This document shows, piece after piece, positions 34,893-47,620 of a stretch of 52,615 nucleotides of DNA. How positions within the stretch are numbered: position 1 is the first letter of the stretch; each line of letters opens with the position of its first letter. This DNA comes from Saccoglossus kowalevskii. Lineage: Eukaryota > Hemichordata > Enteropneusta > Harrimaniidae. The stretch spans positions 1 through 52,615 of the forward strand of contig NW_003135843.1 in NCBI RefSeq assembly GCF_000003605.2, given 5' to 3'. Under the pieces are notes generated by a model. The model ran no database searches. It worked only from the letters and a program-made list of their open reading frames with translations, and was not told where the DNA came from. The position numbers and the translations under genes are program-made.

Positions 34893-37800
34893 ATCGAATT
34901 TGTCGTTCTCAGTCGCCTTTAACACATTATGCATTCTTGGTATTCTAATCACTAATTAATAATAACGAACACATCAAGGTAGCGACACGGTAAACTAGTC
35001 ATAGTTTAATTGTGATTATGACTTTACCCGTCTGCTAATAAGCAAGTAGCTGCATATGGCAATGTATATGTTTTCAGAAAGCTAAGATACAGAAGAATAC
35101 GATCGTGGATTTTCCGTGTTAATATTTGCTCAGGGATCAAGTTACGGACATTCGCGTGAACCTCCTAAAAAAGGGTTTTACGCGGGATTAAGTTGGCGGT
35201 TGTTCGTTTTTTCTATGAGTTCGATTTTTTCGCTGTTGCTAAGATAAGATAAGATAACGATCCTTGACACTGGGTCTCGGAATATTTACGCGTCTAATAG
35301 ATCTGGGGTTACTGTCCTTCGAATTATATGGACTACATTTCATGAATGTATCTGTGGTCTCAAGCCTGAATTCAAAATCAACGCCTTGCTGTAATGCCTA
35401 TAAGACGTTATTTTTAGTCCAATTCGCGATGAATGGATGTTGTAATTTGTGTATCGTTAGAGTGAAAGAAAGTTACGTTAGTACTAATTAGTTTCCGTAA
35501 AAACGCCATAAAACGTTTCTTTATATTGGGCTTTGGATAAACATATAAGTAATTAACAAATGTATACCATTTCGATCACAATTATACATGTTATACTATG
35601 CTTATACGATTGCTAGACTATCTCCGTTCACCGAAAGTGATGGTAACTTCAGCAAAATGACATATTGCACAACTAATTTATTTAAGCAATTTATTCCCTT
35701 TGATATGTTAAACAGCTCCAACAGTACAATTGGTTCTATGAACCCCTGGGCCGGCCATGTTACAACATTTACTGTACCGTTATCAGATATTTGATAACCA
35801 TGTTAGCGCTAAATGTTTGCCTCCTGATAAACAAATTGAACGTAGCGTTGGCTATGCTGTTGTATAACACAGTCCCTAAATACTGGAGGGGTGGTGTAAC
35901 GTGAATTATGTTCATGCGCACATTTATGTTTATGCACACAATTTTTTTGAAAATTATCATTCAACATAGGCGCTTTAAAACATACACGAAACATAGAAAA
36001 AAATCAATTCGAAATTTCTGTGTTCACCTTTCTTTGTCTTGATGCGGAATAATATGAGTGTCAACATACGCCATATTTTGGCAACATTTGGACCGTGCGA
36101 ACAAGATTATTTGTTATGTAAATATTGCCAGTGAGGTCTCACACAACACTGTCTATAGCCTGTGGTGAATGAACAAACACTGACATGGCAGAAAAAAACG
36201 TTTCAGTCATTTAAAAAAAGACACTGAGAACAGTTTAAAGTACTATAGTGGGAATGTTTGGTTGCGCTTAGAATGCCATCGCGTAACAGTCTGATTACAC
36301 AGGACATGTCAACAAATCAGTATGCAAATTAAACTTTCAGTCCGTCACTCAACCTAATATGTATGTCGAGGAATGTGTTTACCCATAGCTTGGTTGATAA
36401 CAATAAACCAAAATTACGCACCGAAAGCATCGTGCACAGTAAATTTTGAACAACTTAGAAAGTACAAAATATAATGTTTATTATATATGTATTTTTTTTT
36501 TCATTTTCCATCTCGCTACTTTAAGTAGATATCATTCTTGAATTTAGTCCGACTTTTTTCTTACATTCCTACCCTCATTAAAATAATTGTTCTGCCCTTA
36601 ATGCCGGCGGTATGACTTAATCACTTCTACTCACGTCTTATGTTTGTTATGAATTAAATATGGTGACTGGTGATCTTCGTGTGATTCTATAAATCATAAC
36701 GGTGTGTTGATCTGATTATACTAAACCCCTGAAGGTGGATACGTGAATTGACGCCTACATTTTACATGATAGTCTGTAATATTGCTTGTTCGTATACACG
36801 GATGATAGCTAATATAAAATGTGCAAATAAATATTTATCAGGGGGTATTCACTACGGCGACGTGTTTAGTCATGCAAATACTGTGCAAAATATTTGTGTA
36901 ATACCTTCTTTTACCGTGCATGTATTAGCGCAATGTACGTTATGTGTGAAGCAGAGATGGGTTAATTTCAGTGGGAAATGAACATCCTGGTGGATTACCA
37001 TAAATGGGAATATGTTTTATTATGATCTAATTCGAATTAGAGTTCCGAAAACGATTTTTCCTGGGTTCATTAACAAACGATTGCCATATTCAATATCTTA
37101 CACGTGCGAATTAAGATAACGTGTTACGAAATATGTTACTGTTTCTTTATAAAATTGCAACATCGAACTTCACGATCCTTTGATCTAACACCAACTAAAT
37201 TCTTTACATACTTATTGTGTTGTAGCGTCGCTACGACACCAGAAGTGTGATTGTAATTACGAAACGTGTTGCGATGGTATCAGTTCAACGGTGCTTGATA
37301 AAGAACTAGATTTTACCATACAAATCGTACAATTAAAGTAATTGCGTTGACATCCGATGCGTAACCACGCATCGCAATTGCTAGTGCTTTGTGACATTTA
37401 AAAATAATTACAAGATCCATTCTTCTGTATCAGAAAACAATTGTATGCATATTAATATATGCGGATGGAATGGTAGCCTTCTTGTTTATGAGAGCTTTCA
37501 TTATTTAACTGATGTTGACTCCAACTATTCGTAATTTGACATTTGTTCATTCGAGTTTACTGTCCTATCACCTAGACATATCAACTAAAACAATCGCATC
37601 GTTTACTCGGTTTTATTCTCTGCTAGTCCATCTATGCCACGTGTATCACATGGTGCATTACTAACCAGAAACATACTAGGGGTTACCAACTGATTGTTCG
37701 TCCAAGGACTGTCGGTGACGAGTCATAATCCGCTAGGGAATAATAATACCTCAAAGCAACCACCAAAGGAATTCAAAGCAGCATATTTACTGTGGAATGT

Positions 37801-38654
37801 ACTTTTTTTATAATTGGGTGATCTTGGGAAAAAACCGTGCCTTTATGGACTACAGTTGCCAAAATAATTAGATTTGTTAGTACGCCAATTTGTGTTACCT
37901 GTCAAAAAAAATAAAGCCACATATATTGTTTTCAAAAATGGTAACAAAGACCTGTGGCAAAATAGTAATTGAATTCAATCGGACAAATTTTATTTTTTTA
38001 AATGCAGAAAAATAACATAAACAGTTCTCGTCCCAATTTTGACGAAATAAATATTGTAAACAACTTGATATAATTTAGATTGTGGTGTGTAAATATATTT
38101 TATTTCTGTTTACTCATCATTTATATGATTTGCGATTCATATTGAATAAAATATTGAGGTTACAGTGTTACACTTTAATGCGATTTCCGCCAGATTAAAT
38201 TAATGCAGATATTACTTTACATTACTGATATCAATATTGCCCCATCCTTTTGATCCAGGCTTATCGGGTGGTATAAGCCAATAAGATTGGCACATCGCCT
38301 TTGGTGCGGTTTTATATTCCTTATGTATCCGATGACTAGAAGCTTAGCGTGTACAATGGTTATAGGTCAAGGGTGATTGTAATTAGCATATGTCTTATGT
38401 CATATGTATTGATCTTGAAGCAAACAAAACCGTTCTTTGACTTGTGTTTGACAATATTAGTCGCATCGCACCAGACTTTGGACAGAATTAATTCTCATCA
38501 AATCGTCCACGTGTATGAGCAAATCCGCCAAATTTGAATGAAATGCATGTGTCGGGTCAGGTTGTTAAAATGATGATGTGAATTGTGTGCCATTTATTTC
38601 AAAGCAGTTGTTTATTTCTATCGTTAATGAAATGAACTACTGACAAACATAATA
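34893..38654. other. AT-rich intergenic stretch
   Basis: Contains tandem GATA motifs (AAGATAAGATAAGATAA, about 35238-35256). Short frames only; nothing I recognise. Confidence 0.6.
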
Positions 38655-38770
38655 TTAAAGCGGGGGTCGTCATCTGCACACGCGCGAGAATTGAGTCCCA
38701 ATCGACGATAGCAACACACGCTAAAAACGTGATATGACGCATGCGCAGGTGACGACTCTCCCCGCTTTAA
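38655..38770. mobile_element. TTAA-bordered inverted-repeat element (MITE), copy 3, 116 bp, best preserved
   Basis: TTAAAGCGGGGGTCGTCATC at the left is mirrored by a right end whose reverse complement begins TTAAAGCGGGGAGAGTCGTC. TTAA flanks both sides, the target site used by piggyBac-type elements. The interior matches copy 1. The element sits just before the LINE at 38.8 kb. Confidence 0.8.
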
Positions 38771-38863
38771 ACGATTTGTTTTGTGACCACTATACAGATT
38801 GTTTTGGGAGTCATTTAACGTGTTCTCGCACCTCTGATAAAACGATTAATAAATTTATATTGA

Positions 38864-40543
38864 AATGTAATTATCTTTCAACATAGTGTCAATTATTCTA
38901 CTCCTAAACTAAGGTGGGACACCAAGGGAAAACCAAAGTATTATAATAATATTAATTTACAACACGTTGAGGGGATGCGCCATGATTTTCATGATAATAT
39001 TAGGCAGGGAAATGTAAGTAAAGCTGCAAATAATTTAGTTGATATTATATATGCTTGTAACACACATATGATGCACAAACCTAATTATGTTGGCAAGTCA
39101 TATTTTAACTCCTGGTTTGNNNNNNNNNNNNNNNNNNNNNNNNNNNNNNNNNNNNNNNNNNNNNNNNNNNNNNNNNNNNNNNNNNNNNNNNNNNNNNNNN
39201 NNNNNNNNNNNNNNNNNNNNNNNNNNNNNNNNNNNNNNNNNNNNNNNNNNNNNNNNNNNNNNNNNNNNNNNNNNNNNNNNNNNNNNNNNNNNNNNNNNNN
39301 NNNNNNNNNNNNNNNNNNNNNNNNNNNNNNNNNNNNNNNNNNNNNNNNNNNNNNNNNNNNNNNNNNNNNNNNNNNNNNNNNNNNNNNNNNNNNNNNNNNN
39401 NNNNNNNNNNNNNNNNNNNNNNNNNNNNNNNNNNNNNNNNNNNNNNNNNNNNNNNNNNNNNNNNNNNNNNNNNNNNNNNNNNNNNNNNNNNNNNNNNNNN
39501 NNNNNNNNNNNNNNNNNNNNNNNNNNNNNNNNNNNNNNNNNNNNNNNNNNNNNNNNNNNNNNNNNNNNNNNNNNNNNNNNNNNNNNNNNNNNNNNNNNNN
39601 NNNNNNNNNNNNNNNNNNNNNNNNNNNNNNNNNNNNNNNNNNNNNNNNNNNNNNNNNNNNNNNNNNNNNNNNNNNNNNNNNNNNNNNNNNNNNNNNNNNN
39701 NNNNNNNNNNNNNNNNNNNNNNNNNNNNNNNNNNNNNNNNNNNNNNNNNNNNNNNNNNNNNNNNNNNNCCCAATTCTCCTCTACGGTAGTGCTATTTGGG
39801 GCACACATTCTGATATTAATGATGTGGAGAGAGTACACAATAAATTTTGCAAATTTTTACTAACTGTTAGTTTGGTTGCCACTAATTCCGCTGTTAGGGG
39901 AGAGTTGGGTCGGCATTATCTTAGAGTGTATGTAAATGTTGAAATTATTCGTTTTTGGTTAAAACTAATACGTGATGTTTCTCCACATATTTTAAAAGAA
40001 TCGTATAAATTTCAACTTAATATGGCAGGAGCAGGTACTATCTGCTGGGCTTTGACAGTTAAAAATCTTCTCTATAAATATGGTTTTGGACATATTTGGA
40101 TTGACCAATATGTAAGTAACTCTATTGCATTCCTGGAACTATATAAACAGAGGTGCTTTGATATTTCCAGACAAGATTGGAGCTCTGAAATTAATAGAAG
40201 TCTCAAACTAGTAACTTATTGTAAGGTGAAACATGAATTAACATGTGAGAAATATCTTACAAATATTGGTCAGTCTTATGCAATATACAGAAATGCTTTA
40301 TGTAGATTAAGGATTTCGTCCCATGTACTACAAATTGAAAAGGGTAGGGCCAGTGGTACTCCACGTAACCAGAGGTTGTGTCCTTTTGGCTGTAGTGTAA
40401 TTGAGGACGAATACCACTTTACATTAATTTGTCCCAAATATAGCTCCCTAAGGTTGAAGTTTATTGCACAGTATTACTACTCCCCACCTACAGAGATAAA
40501 GCTATTTCATTATTTCAGAATCAAACCCCATATATACAATTAA
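38864..40543 (+). CDS. LINE ORF2-like reverse transcriptase, partial, polymerase core lost in gap
   Basis: The frame is open from 38864 to the stop at 40543 if the N run is read through; the first ATG is at 38975. After the gap come PILLYGSAIWG, a GELGRHYLRVY stretch and GFGHIWIDQ, all typical of the region behind the polymerase in LINE ORF2. Next is a cysteine/histidine motif (CPFGC, then EDEYHF and CPKY) seen at the C-terminus of many LINE ORF2 proteins. The gap of 649 N would hold only about 216 aa, roughly half of what normally separates the two visible parts. Either the gap is under-estimated or the copy is internally deleted. The in-frame agreement across N is not evidence of an intact gene. 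The catalytic YxDD box is not visible. Confidence 0.75.
   Translation, partial: NVIIFQHSVNYSTPKLRWDTKGKPKYYNNINLQHVEGMRHDFHDNIRQGNVSKAANNLVDIIYACNTHMMHKPNYVGKSYFNSWFXXXXXXXXXXXXXXXXXXXXXXXXXXXXXXXXXXXXXXXXXXXXXXXXXXXXXXXXXXXXXXXXXXXXXXXXXXXXXXXXXXXXXXXXXXXXXXXXXXXXXXXXXXXXXXXXXXXXXXXXXXXXXXXXXXXXXXXXXXXXXXXXXXXXXXXXXXXXXXXXXXXXXXXXXXXXXXXXXXXXXXXXXXXXXXXXXXXXXXXXXXXXXXXXXXXXXXXXXPILLYGSAIWGTHSDINDVERVHNKFCKFLLTVSLVATNSAVRGELGRHYLRVYVNVEIIRFWLKLIRDVSPHILKESYKFQLNMAGAGTICWALTVKNLLYKYGFGHIWIDQYVSNSIAFLELYKQRCFDISRQDWSSEINRSLKLVTYCKVKHELTCEKYLTNIGQSYAIYRNALCRLRISSHVLQIEKGRASGTPRNQRLCPFGCSVIEDEYHFTLICPKYSSLRLKFIAQYYYSPPTEIKLFHYFRIKPHIYN
39120..39768. other. Assembly gap (649 N) inside the LINE
   Basis: A run of N within the LINE ORF2-like region, most likely caused by the repeat itself. 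Confidence 1.
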
Positions 40544-40748
40544 ACCTTGGTAAATTTATAATTTATAGTTTTCAAGTACGTCAGCTTATGCTTGAAGAGA
40601 ACACTTAATTATGCATGTATTATGATTTTATATTTGTTTTTCTTTACTTGTTTCTGCGACCATTCCAATCTAATTTATTATGTATTTATTTGTATCTGTA
40701 CATAAGGCCAATGGCCACAGTACGAAATAAAGATATATATATATGTTA

Positions 40749-42289
40749 TCTTCATCCAGAATGTACCTTGACATGTGACCTGTACACATCATGTATAAGT
40801 CCTATACATGTTCACTCTCATGCTTCTGAAATGTTATTCAAACATTGAAAAATAAACAAATACTGACGATCATTGCTTCAATAAGCAACTTCTAAACAAC
40901 ATATTTACGGCATCGACCTAAGGCGATTGCGCACAATAGACCATACTCGCACTCAAACCTCGGAAGTCAGTAAGTGGTACATTAACAGCGTAGTGACGAG
41001 TCTTGTCCGCAATTGTTGTTCGGTGACACAAGTATAACATCGATTATAGGGTACTGCTCCCCATCTTGATGTATGACACAGTCTCAACAACCGGATATGT
41101 GAATATTACTTTGATAGCTGCGATGATACAACATTGGAACACCGTTGAATTGTTTCCGGGCAGTGTCAAGGAACAGAACGAGTGAATTTCCTCTGTGATT
41201 GATACCTGTATATCTCCTGATAATATCCATTTAATTTATATGTCAAATATTTCAAATATTGCCGGAAGTTTCAGAATCAAACGAGAGGGAAGTAGTAATT
41301 ATCACAGTATTGCGTATGCTGATCGTACTTTATTATCTACTTATTGTAAAGTGCTTAGAGATATCTCATCCTAATTGTCAGTTGACGTGGAGTTGGCGTG
41401 AAATTTTCAGAATGAGTAAAAGTTTTATCATTCTAAGTAGAACATTGCTTCGTATGCCTAATTTCACTGCTAAAACCCAGCAGAAAATACTAACAATTAC
41501 AGAATACGCTATGTCCATATTATGTAGAATGGTTGATTGATACGTGTGTTTTGTGAATTATTCTCAATATTACCTCACTTTCACAATGATGCATGGAGCA
41601 ATACCCAAAGTGACGTCAACACGCACGCGGAAACGCTTAATTCATTGTTCACATAAAGGAACGGATTTTTCCATTGCACGGGACGGTAGCCGACTACATT
41701 CCGTAATTTGTTTGTTTGTTTGTTTGTTGATTTGTATTCAACAAAAAACGTCAACGAAATAATCTGATTACCTATCTATTACAACTTAGTTTCGACATCA
41801 CATCCGCGTGTTAGTAAATCAAGGTCAACCACACAAAGAAAAAGGATATTTTATCATTTCCAGTCATAATTTGTTCAGCATAACCCGCGTCAATCTGTTA
41901 TGCTATTTACTCTCATATTACCGTGTAATGAAATTAGACAGTTTTTATCACTCCCATGGCAGTCATCTATTATAATTATAATTATGACTTAATATCTATT
42001 GGATTATGCAAAACGAGTCATTAGTGTTTGTTATTGTTTATTTTAAATATACCATGCAATATTTAACCGGAGAATTAAATGTCATTAGCATATACGATAA
42101 AAGGTCCCATCTTATAATGAAAACTTAATGTTGTCTGAGCTATTTATTCGTTATTCTGCGCTGCCCATTATTAAAACAGCGTTACCAGAATAGCCGCCAT
42201 TCATTAAAATACAAACAGTACAAACATTGTAATCACGCCATACTTGAAATGTTTAATAAATTCCTGTCGAAGTTTTTTTCAGTCATCAG
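40749..42289. other. Intergenic stretch between LINE and AlkB-like remnant
   Basis: A (TTTG)n run near 41709-41730 and an (ATT)n-like stretch near 41968. No supported gene. Confidence 0.6.
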
Positions 42290-42700
42290 GTATATTCAAA
42301 AAGGAATTGCGTCCGGACATCCAGTGTTGCATGAAAGTTTCATTCCTTGGTTAAACAGATTGCAAGTATACACTATCAGGGATCCTTCAACAACTACTAT
42401 CGATATAACCGTAAATGTGAAACCATATCCGATGACGAGATATTATACACCCATTTGATACCTCGATGGTTTACTGATGTTTTGACTCGTCTAGATGTCC
42501 CAATCACGGTTAAATCACGTGTAATTTCATCCCTCAATACGTTATTTTCTGTTCAATATGACTATGTCACCGCTATGTCATAGTCGGACATTAACGCTTA
42601 GTTATTGCAATTGGGAAACTATTGCCATGATCCGGTTGTCTGCCTGTAATCACATTTCAGCAGTGACATTTTTTAAATTTAATAATATCGGTGTTTTGAA
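42290..42700 (+). pseudogene. Decayed AlkB-like 2OG-Fe(II) dioxygenase remnant
   Basis: Three consecutive pieces in alternating frames follow the order of motifs in AlkB-homologue domains. First is PWLNRLQ (about 42342-42368, frame of 42249). Then comes IHYQGSFNNYYRYNRK in the frame of 42347, recalling the HYGY-Y-Y motif, then IPRWFTDVLTRL (cf. LPxWxxxLxxRL) and LNTLFSVQYDY (cf. the N-x-Y strand). Third, in the frame of 42558, is SPLCHSRT where the iron-binding HxD would be, then ETIAMIRLSAC (cf. TIxxxSLxS). The frame changes, the in-frame TAG at 42581 and the missing Asp make it non-functional. This is motif-level recognition from memory without a search, so origin and subfamily are open. 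Confidence 0.4.
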
Positions 42701-42774
42701 TTCTGTGAAGCACACACTGGGAGTTACCTTGTCTGTATGTATGTATGTCAGTATGTATGTCTGTTCCACGGATA

Positions 42775-43290
42775 TTTCAAAACCGCTGGAGAGATTTCAA
42801 TGAAACTTGGAACATAAGTACTTTAAAACAACCTGATTAGTTTTGGGTCAGTCAGTCAATCAGTATCTACCCAATTTGCATAAAAGTCAATTTTTCGGCT
42901 TTTTCAGTGATAAATGTTGGTACATAGTTGTTCCGGGACAATGCACACACCTGATCGGTTTTTGGGTGAAATCCGAGTATATCAATTAACTAATTTTCTG
43001 AATAAATTGTAAATCTCAATTACTAATGATCATATTTAAATAAAACTTGTTACATAGATGGTATAGAACAATGAATAGACCTGATCAGTGAATATTAATT
43101 ACTTAATTTGCATAATAATTCATATTATTTCACCTGTGCCTGTGGACAATGCTGAAGATCAGATTAGTTTTGGATTGAAATACTAATTGCTATATTTGCA
43201 TAATATACATAATCATCACAGCAGATCATTGAAATTTGGTTCATAAATGCTCTGAAATAAATTACACTGCAACACATTGATCACATTTAT
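42775..43290 (+). repeat. Decayed tandem repeat, about 100-bp monomers
   Basis: Four to five diverged monomers recur with the phrase order TGAAACTTGG, TACATAG, ACAATG-ACACACCTGATCAG, TTTTGGGT and AATTTGCATAATAATTCAT. It follows a (TATG)n stretch at about 42735-42763. No function is visible. Confidence 0.6.
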
Positions 43291-46200
43291 TTTCACATTT
43301 ATTTTCTGTAAGGATTTTTTGTAAGCTTTCTTTTATAACACACATTATATAGGTATTGGATAAAACACACGATCGTAAAATACAAAGAACTGAGGGTGGT
43401 ATGATTTATTAAAGCAGAATCGTACGTATGTGTTTTGAAATGTCAACTATTAAAACAGCAACATATAATGCAAAAACTGACAAACAGCGTTAAAAATAAA
43501 ACGCCATTAATCATTTCCACAGCAGCATTTCATTTTCATGAATAAATTTTCTTACTGGTCAGGACGGCGTAATCATGCAATTGAACTGCTGGTATGATGT
43601 AAATTGACAATATATCACAGTTTTCTGTGTTTAGAAGTAGGCCCAAAAGTGATTAATACACAAAAGGGTTTAATCTTTCTATCAACAGGAAACTTTAAAA
43701 ATAATAGACACGCCACAGACACAGACACGCTCGTATGCGTTCGTTTGGTACTTGAGAGGAGCATGTATTCTACTTAACAAAGATTTGCGTTGCATTCCAC
43801 CTGTAACATCTGGATAAAGCTAAATACAAACTTTAAGTGTAAATATTATCATATCACTAGTAATAGCCTGATCCCATTGTTAAGAGTGTGCATTCGATTT
43901 GCATTGAATACGCAATAAAACCATCATCATTAACTAATAACCAGCTGCACGCACAGTGACATGTGTACATGGATGCGTACTGAAGGTATGTATATATGTT
44001 GTTTTGGTTACGAACATTATGTCAATTTTTGATTTGTGAATCCAGTGAATTCTTTTTTTTCATTTGTTACAGAGATTGACTTGCTATCAAAAAAAAACTA
44101 TTTATCATAACATTTCTTTTATTGTGGCCATCTCTAGTGAGATGTGTTTATAACAAGAATATAAAACGTGATCTGATTTTTTGAGATTTCAATTAATAAT
44201 ATCGCATGGTTGTACTTCAATTTTTGACATTTGAATTCTCTGTCACAATATGCAGCGACATTTTGAATCAAATAAAGACGATCAATATTATTCAAAAATG
44301 AGAATAAATATGTGGGTTTAATTTTGTGAATAGTAATAACTTTTACGTAAATATGTCTGGAAAGTGTAATAATAATCATATTCTTACCAGCAACAGTAAA
44401 TTGGTGTTGCTAAAACTACAGAAATCATTTCCATCTTCATTAATGATATCACTTATAAACGAAGTATTTTGGTTGATTGCAGAACAAATAACAATTGTAT
44501 TATCGTGTGGTGTGGCATTTTACATTAAAGCTGACAATTTTAATGTCAGAGTTTCCAGACTTGTCATATTTTTACATCGTATTCTTCAATGTGCCCCGAA
44601 AACAATCGTTCAGAATTCTCATAAAATACATAAACACTGTCAAATATATTGTATTGATTTGCATTAACAATATAATCAACGCATTTATAAACAAATACAA
44701 TTATTTTTTTTCCAATTTTACATTATGCTACAAATGTATCAAGTTGCCATTTTAGATGTGACAACACGGAGATGACAGTACCAACATATTTGATAAGAAC
44801 ATTACACCATTGCAGTATAAAAACCGGATATTGAAAATGTAATATTATAGTTTTAAAATTAAATTGGATATCATTACAGTTTATGTTATATTGAAGAGAT
44901 ATTATACAGTAATACGGTGATGTTAAATAATAATATAGAAACCTGGAAGACATTGGGGTTTATCGAGTTCTTTAAAATTACTAAGCACGTAAACGCTAGT
45001 TACAATATATTGCGTAGATCTTCGTGTGTTTTGAATGTATAGGTAATACAGTTGAATAGTAGTTCTAATATTAACCTAAGATTATAGCTGATTATTATTG
45101 ATTGATTTTTTTCTATTGTTTTGTGTTTTTTGTAACTGAGCCGAATCCGTGATCAATAAGGTTTCAATCTCGTGCGAATACAAACGAGATTACAATTGGA
45201 TTGATGGCGCACAGAACAATACTTTTACCCGCATAAATATAATATAGTTAACAAACGTAACATAACTTTTTTGTAATACATATTACAATAATGCATGTCC
45301 TTACCATTATACAAGCGATAATCAACACGTCATCCCGAAATAACGTTTTTATATTCTATAGATTCGGAAATTACGTGAATGGGAAGAAAGAATATAAACA
45401 CATTATAAAATCCATCAATATTGAACGACATGTCTACTTTGTATTCTACGTCATAAGCTACACAATCGTTCAATCGTATTTGTGGATTTTTGTAGATAAT
45501 TGTGTGTGGTTACGGTGGTGTGACACGTTTGCTACAATGGTATTCACTTGTTTTTCTGTGATAACTTCTTTATTGTTCATGTGCTGTGTGCGTGCAATTT
45601 GATGATGATGCAACCTGGCAATGCTGTATGAGGAGCTATTTTTTTCCATCTAGTTTGTAGCGTAGTTCGACACAAATGCAGACGAAATGACGATTTGATT
45701 TGCATAAATTGATGTGTGTATTGTGATTTTATTTCGTTCCACGTAACTGGCTCTCTTACAATCAACTTAGCCTACAAGAATATGAGAGTTGAAAATACTC
45801 TATGTTCCTGCGTGTCCACTGCTATATTAAATTCTCCCCCACACACCAGGTCCACTTTAAGGTAGAGATGCAGTTTACCTGACAGGTATTTTAATTAGTT
45901 AATTAGGAAACCAAAATGACCTCCCTTGTCCACAAAACTTTATATTTTCGGAAAGCTTATTGTATGAATTTTAAAATTTTGTAAGTATTTGTTTATGGAC
46001 ACTGTAGTTTGAAATATGCACAAAAATGTGCTTTTTTGGTCAAAAGTCATTTAAAAAATTAGATTCTAAGCCATGCTTCTGTTTCCTATCAAAATTGGTT
46101 TTCGGGTACATAGTTTTACTATGAAGAAAGCGCCGTCTTGAAAACTGTCTACCAGTTGTCAATTTTGTAGGGGCAGCAGCTCAAATTTCATTACTTCAAG

Positions 46201-47400
46201 TTTATGCATAAATTAACACCCAGGCTAGTTGTCTGAACGATTGCTGTAACACTATTCAACTAAAAACAATGCCCCAACGGCGTTTTGAAGATAAACACAT
46301 TGTCAATCATTTGTGAAAATTTCAAAGCAAAAGGTCAAAGCCTCTAGGAGCTATTTTTTTTTAAGTTCTGGGATGTGCACTAAAAAGAAGCTGAGATAAT
46401 TGCTAATTTGCATAACAATTCACTCAGTAAGAAGTTTGCTAATGCTCATAATTAAAATGGCTGTAACAGTTTCAAATTTAAATGTATTACCGTTTTGTTA
46501 AACTTTAAATAAAGTGCATAATATGGAGATCCCGTCATTTCTTTTTTCATCATGTTTCTTTTTTATTATTTATGTACAGCCTTGCTAAATCTTGCTAAGC
46601 TTCAAAAGAGAGAATGTTCGCACCTGTTATCTATATTTTAAAATCGTCTTTTGAGTATGTTTCACTATTCAAAATTCTACAACAGTCTATAGCCAAGACT
46701 TGAATAATAAAAGGCAAAAAAAAATATTCACTCCCAAGTGCCCACGAACCTGCAATTCTACCTTATGTGGATATATTTAATATAATATTAGTTTCGTGCT
46801 CCCGGGGAAAAATTATAAGGGAAGCAGTAGAAAATAGTTATTGATAATGAATAATCAAATAATTGACGTTTTCAGAAGGAAATGTTATTGACATTGTGCG
46901 ACCTGTTACTCGTGTGGCATTCCCCAATAGAGGAATCGAGCAGAATGCGCGTCATTGCTTATTCAGAAAAGTTGTCAACAGTGTACATCAGCCAATCTCA
47001 CGGAGCAGAAAAGTTAAACTAATAGTAAGTCTGTTAAAGTCCCAATGAATGGCATTTTTGCAAATAATGAGTTTGAACCACCTGAAATAAAAATGTATTA
47101 CAATATTATAACCATAGATCACGTAAGTAGTTTTCTGCATTTAAAAAACAAACAAACATACCCTTAGAAATTAATGTGTGTATGAGCACCCTGATTTATG
47201 TGCCATCGATGCTGAAAACGGGCGAAGCACTATTTATCCTGAATCGTGAGGCTTGATTCATTATTTTATGTGTTTATGATATTTATAGATTCACAATTCA
47301 AACAAGTGGCACTTACACTAAACCTGTACCGGGTTGTCAACATATTTACTTTCTCATGTTATGACCGATCAGGAACAATGGAATAAAATAATGTTAGTAG

Positions 47401-47480
47401 TGACGTCAGTCAATACCCAAATATGAACAGTGATATACGTTATTTGTGGAAAGAAGAACAGACAGCTCTTATATATACAC
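47401..47480 (+). promoter_or_regulatory. CRE plus TATA pair without an obvious gene
   Basis: A full CRE TGACGTCA (47401-47408) lies about 65 bp before a TATATATAC (about 47471). No convincing reading frame follows within 500 bp, so it may be chance or serve a spliced or non-coding transcript. Confidence 0.2.
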
Positions 47481-47573
47481 TCGCATTCATTACTATGGAT
47501 TCACGAATGAAGAGTAAATCTTCGTGTTTAAATATGCATACGTAATACAATTACCCAAGCAGTATAACATTTA

Positions 47574-47620
47574 CACAGCTAGCGCGTGCTTGACAAGTGT
47601 CACGAGTTCAAACCATATTT
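47574..47620 (+). repeat. Possible tRNA-derived SINE relic
   Basis: CTAGCGCGTGCTTG then GAGTTCAAACC suggests decayed A and B boxes. Weak evidence. Confidence 0.25.

Larger units (their letters stand above)
38840..40748 (+). mobile_element. LINE (non-LTR retrotransposon) copy, 5'-truncated and interrupted by an assembly gap
   Basis: The left part (38864-39119) encodes the linker after the endonuclease domain, including a typical LRWD motif. A different frame at about 38837-38890 may hold the end of the endonuclease domain, which would imply a frameshift. The gap at 39120-39768 replaces the polymerase core. The right part encodes the post-polymerase region up to a stop at 40543, then about 200 nt of 3'UTR ending in a GGCC-AAT-GGCC hairpin, AATAAAG and an (AT)n tail, a usual LINE 3' end. 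The clade is not certain; it reads like the CR1/L2/Jockey side of the LINE tree. Confidence 0.8.

Noticed and set aside
42249-42803. Frames of this interval as an intact gene
   Set aside because: Motifs are spread over two alternating frames with a stop at 42581; only a pseudogene reading is defensible.
45291-45602. 103-codon hydrophobic frame
   Set aside because: Very AT-rich codons with no motif, no signal-peptide layout and no supporting signals; expected by chance in this composition.
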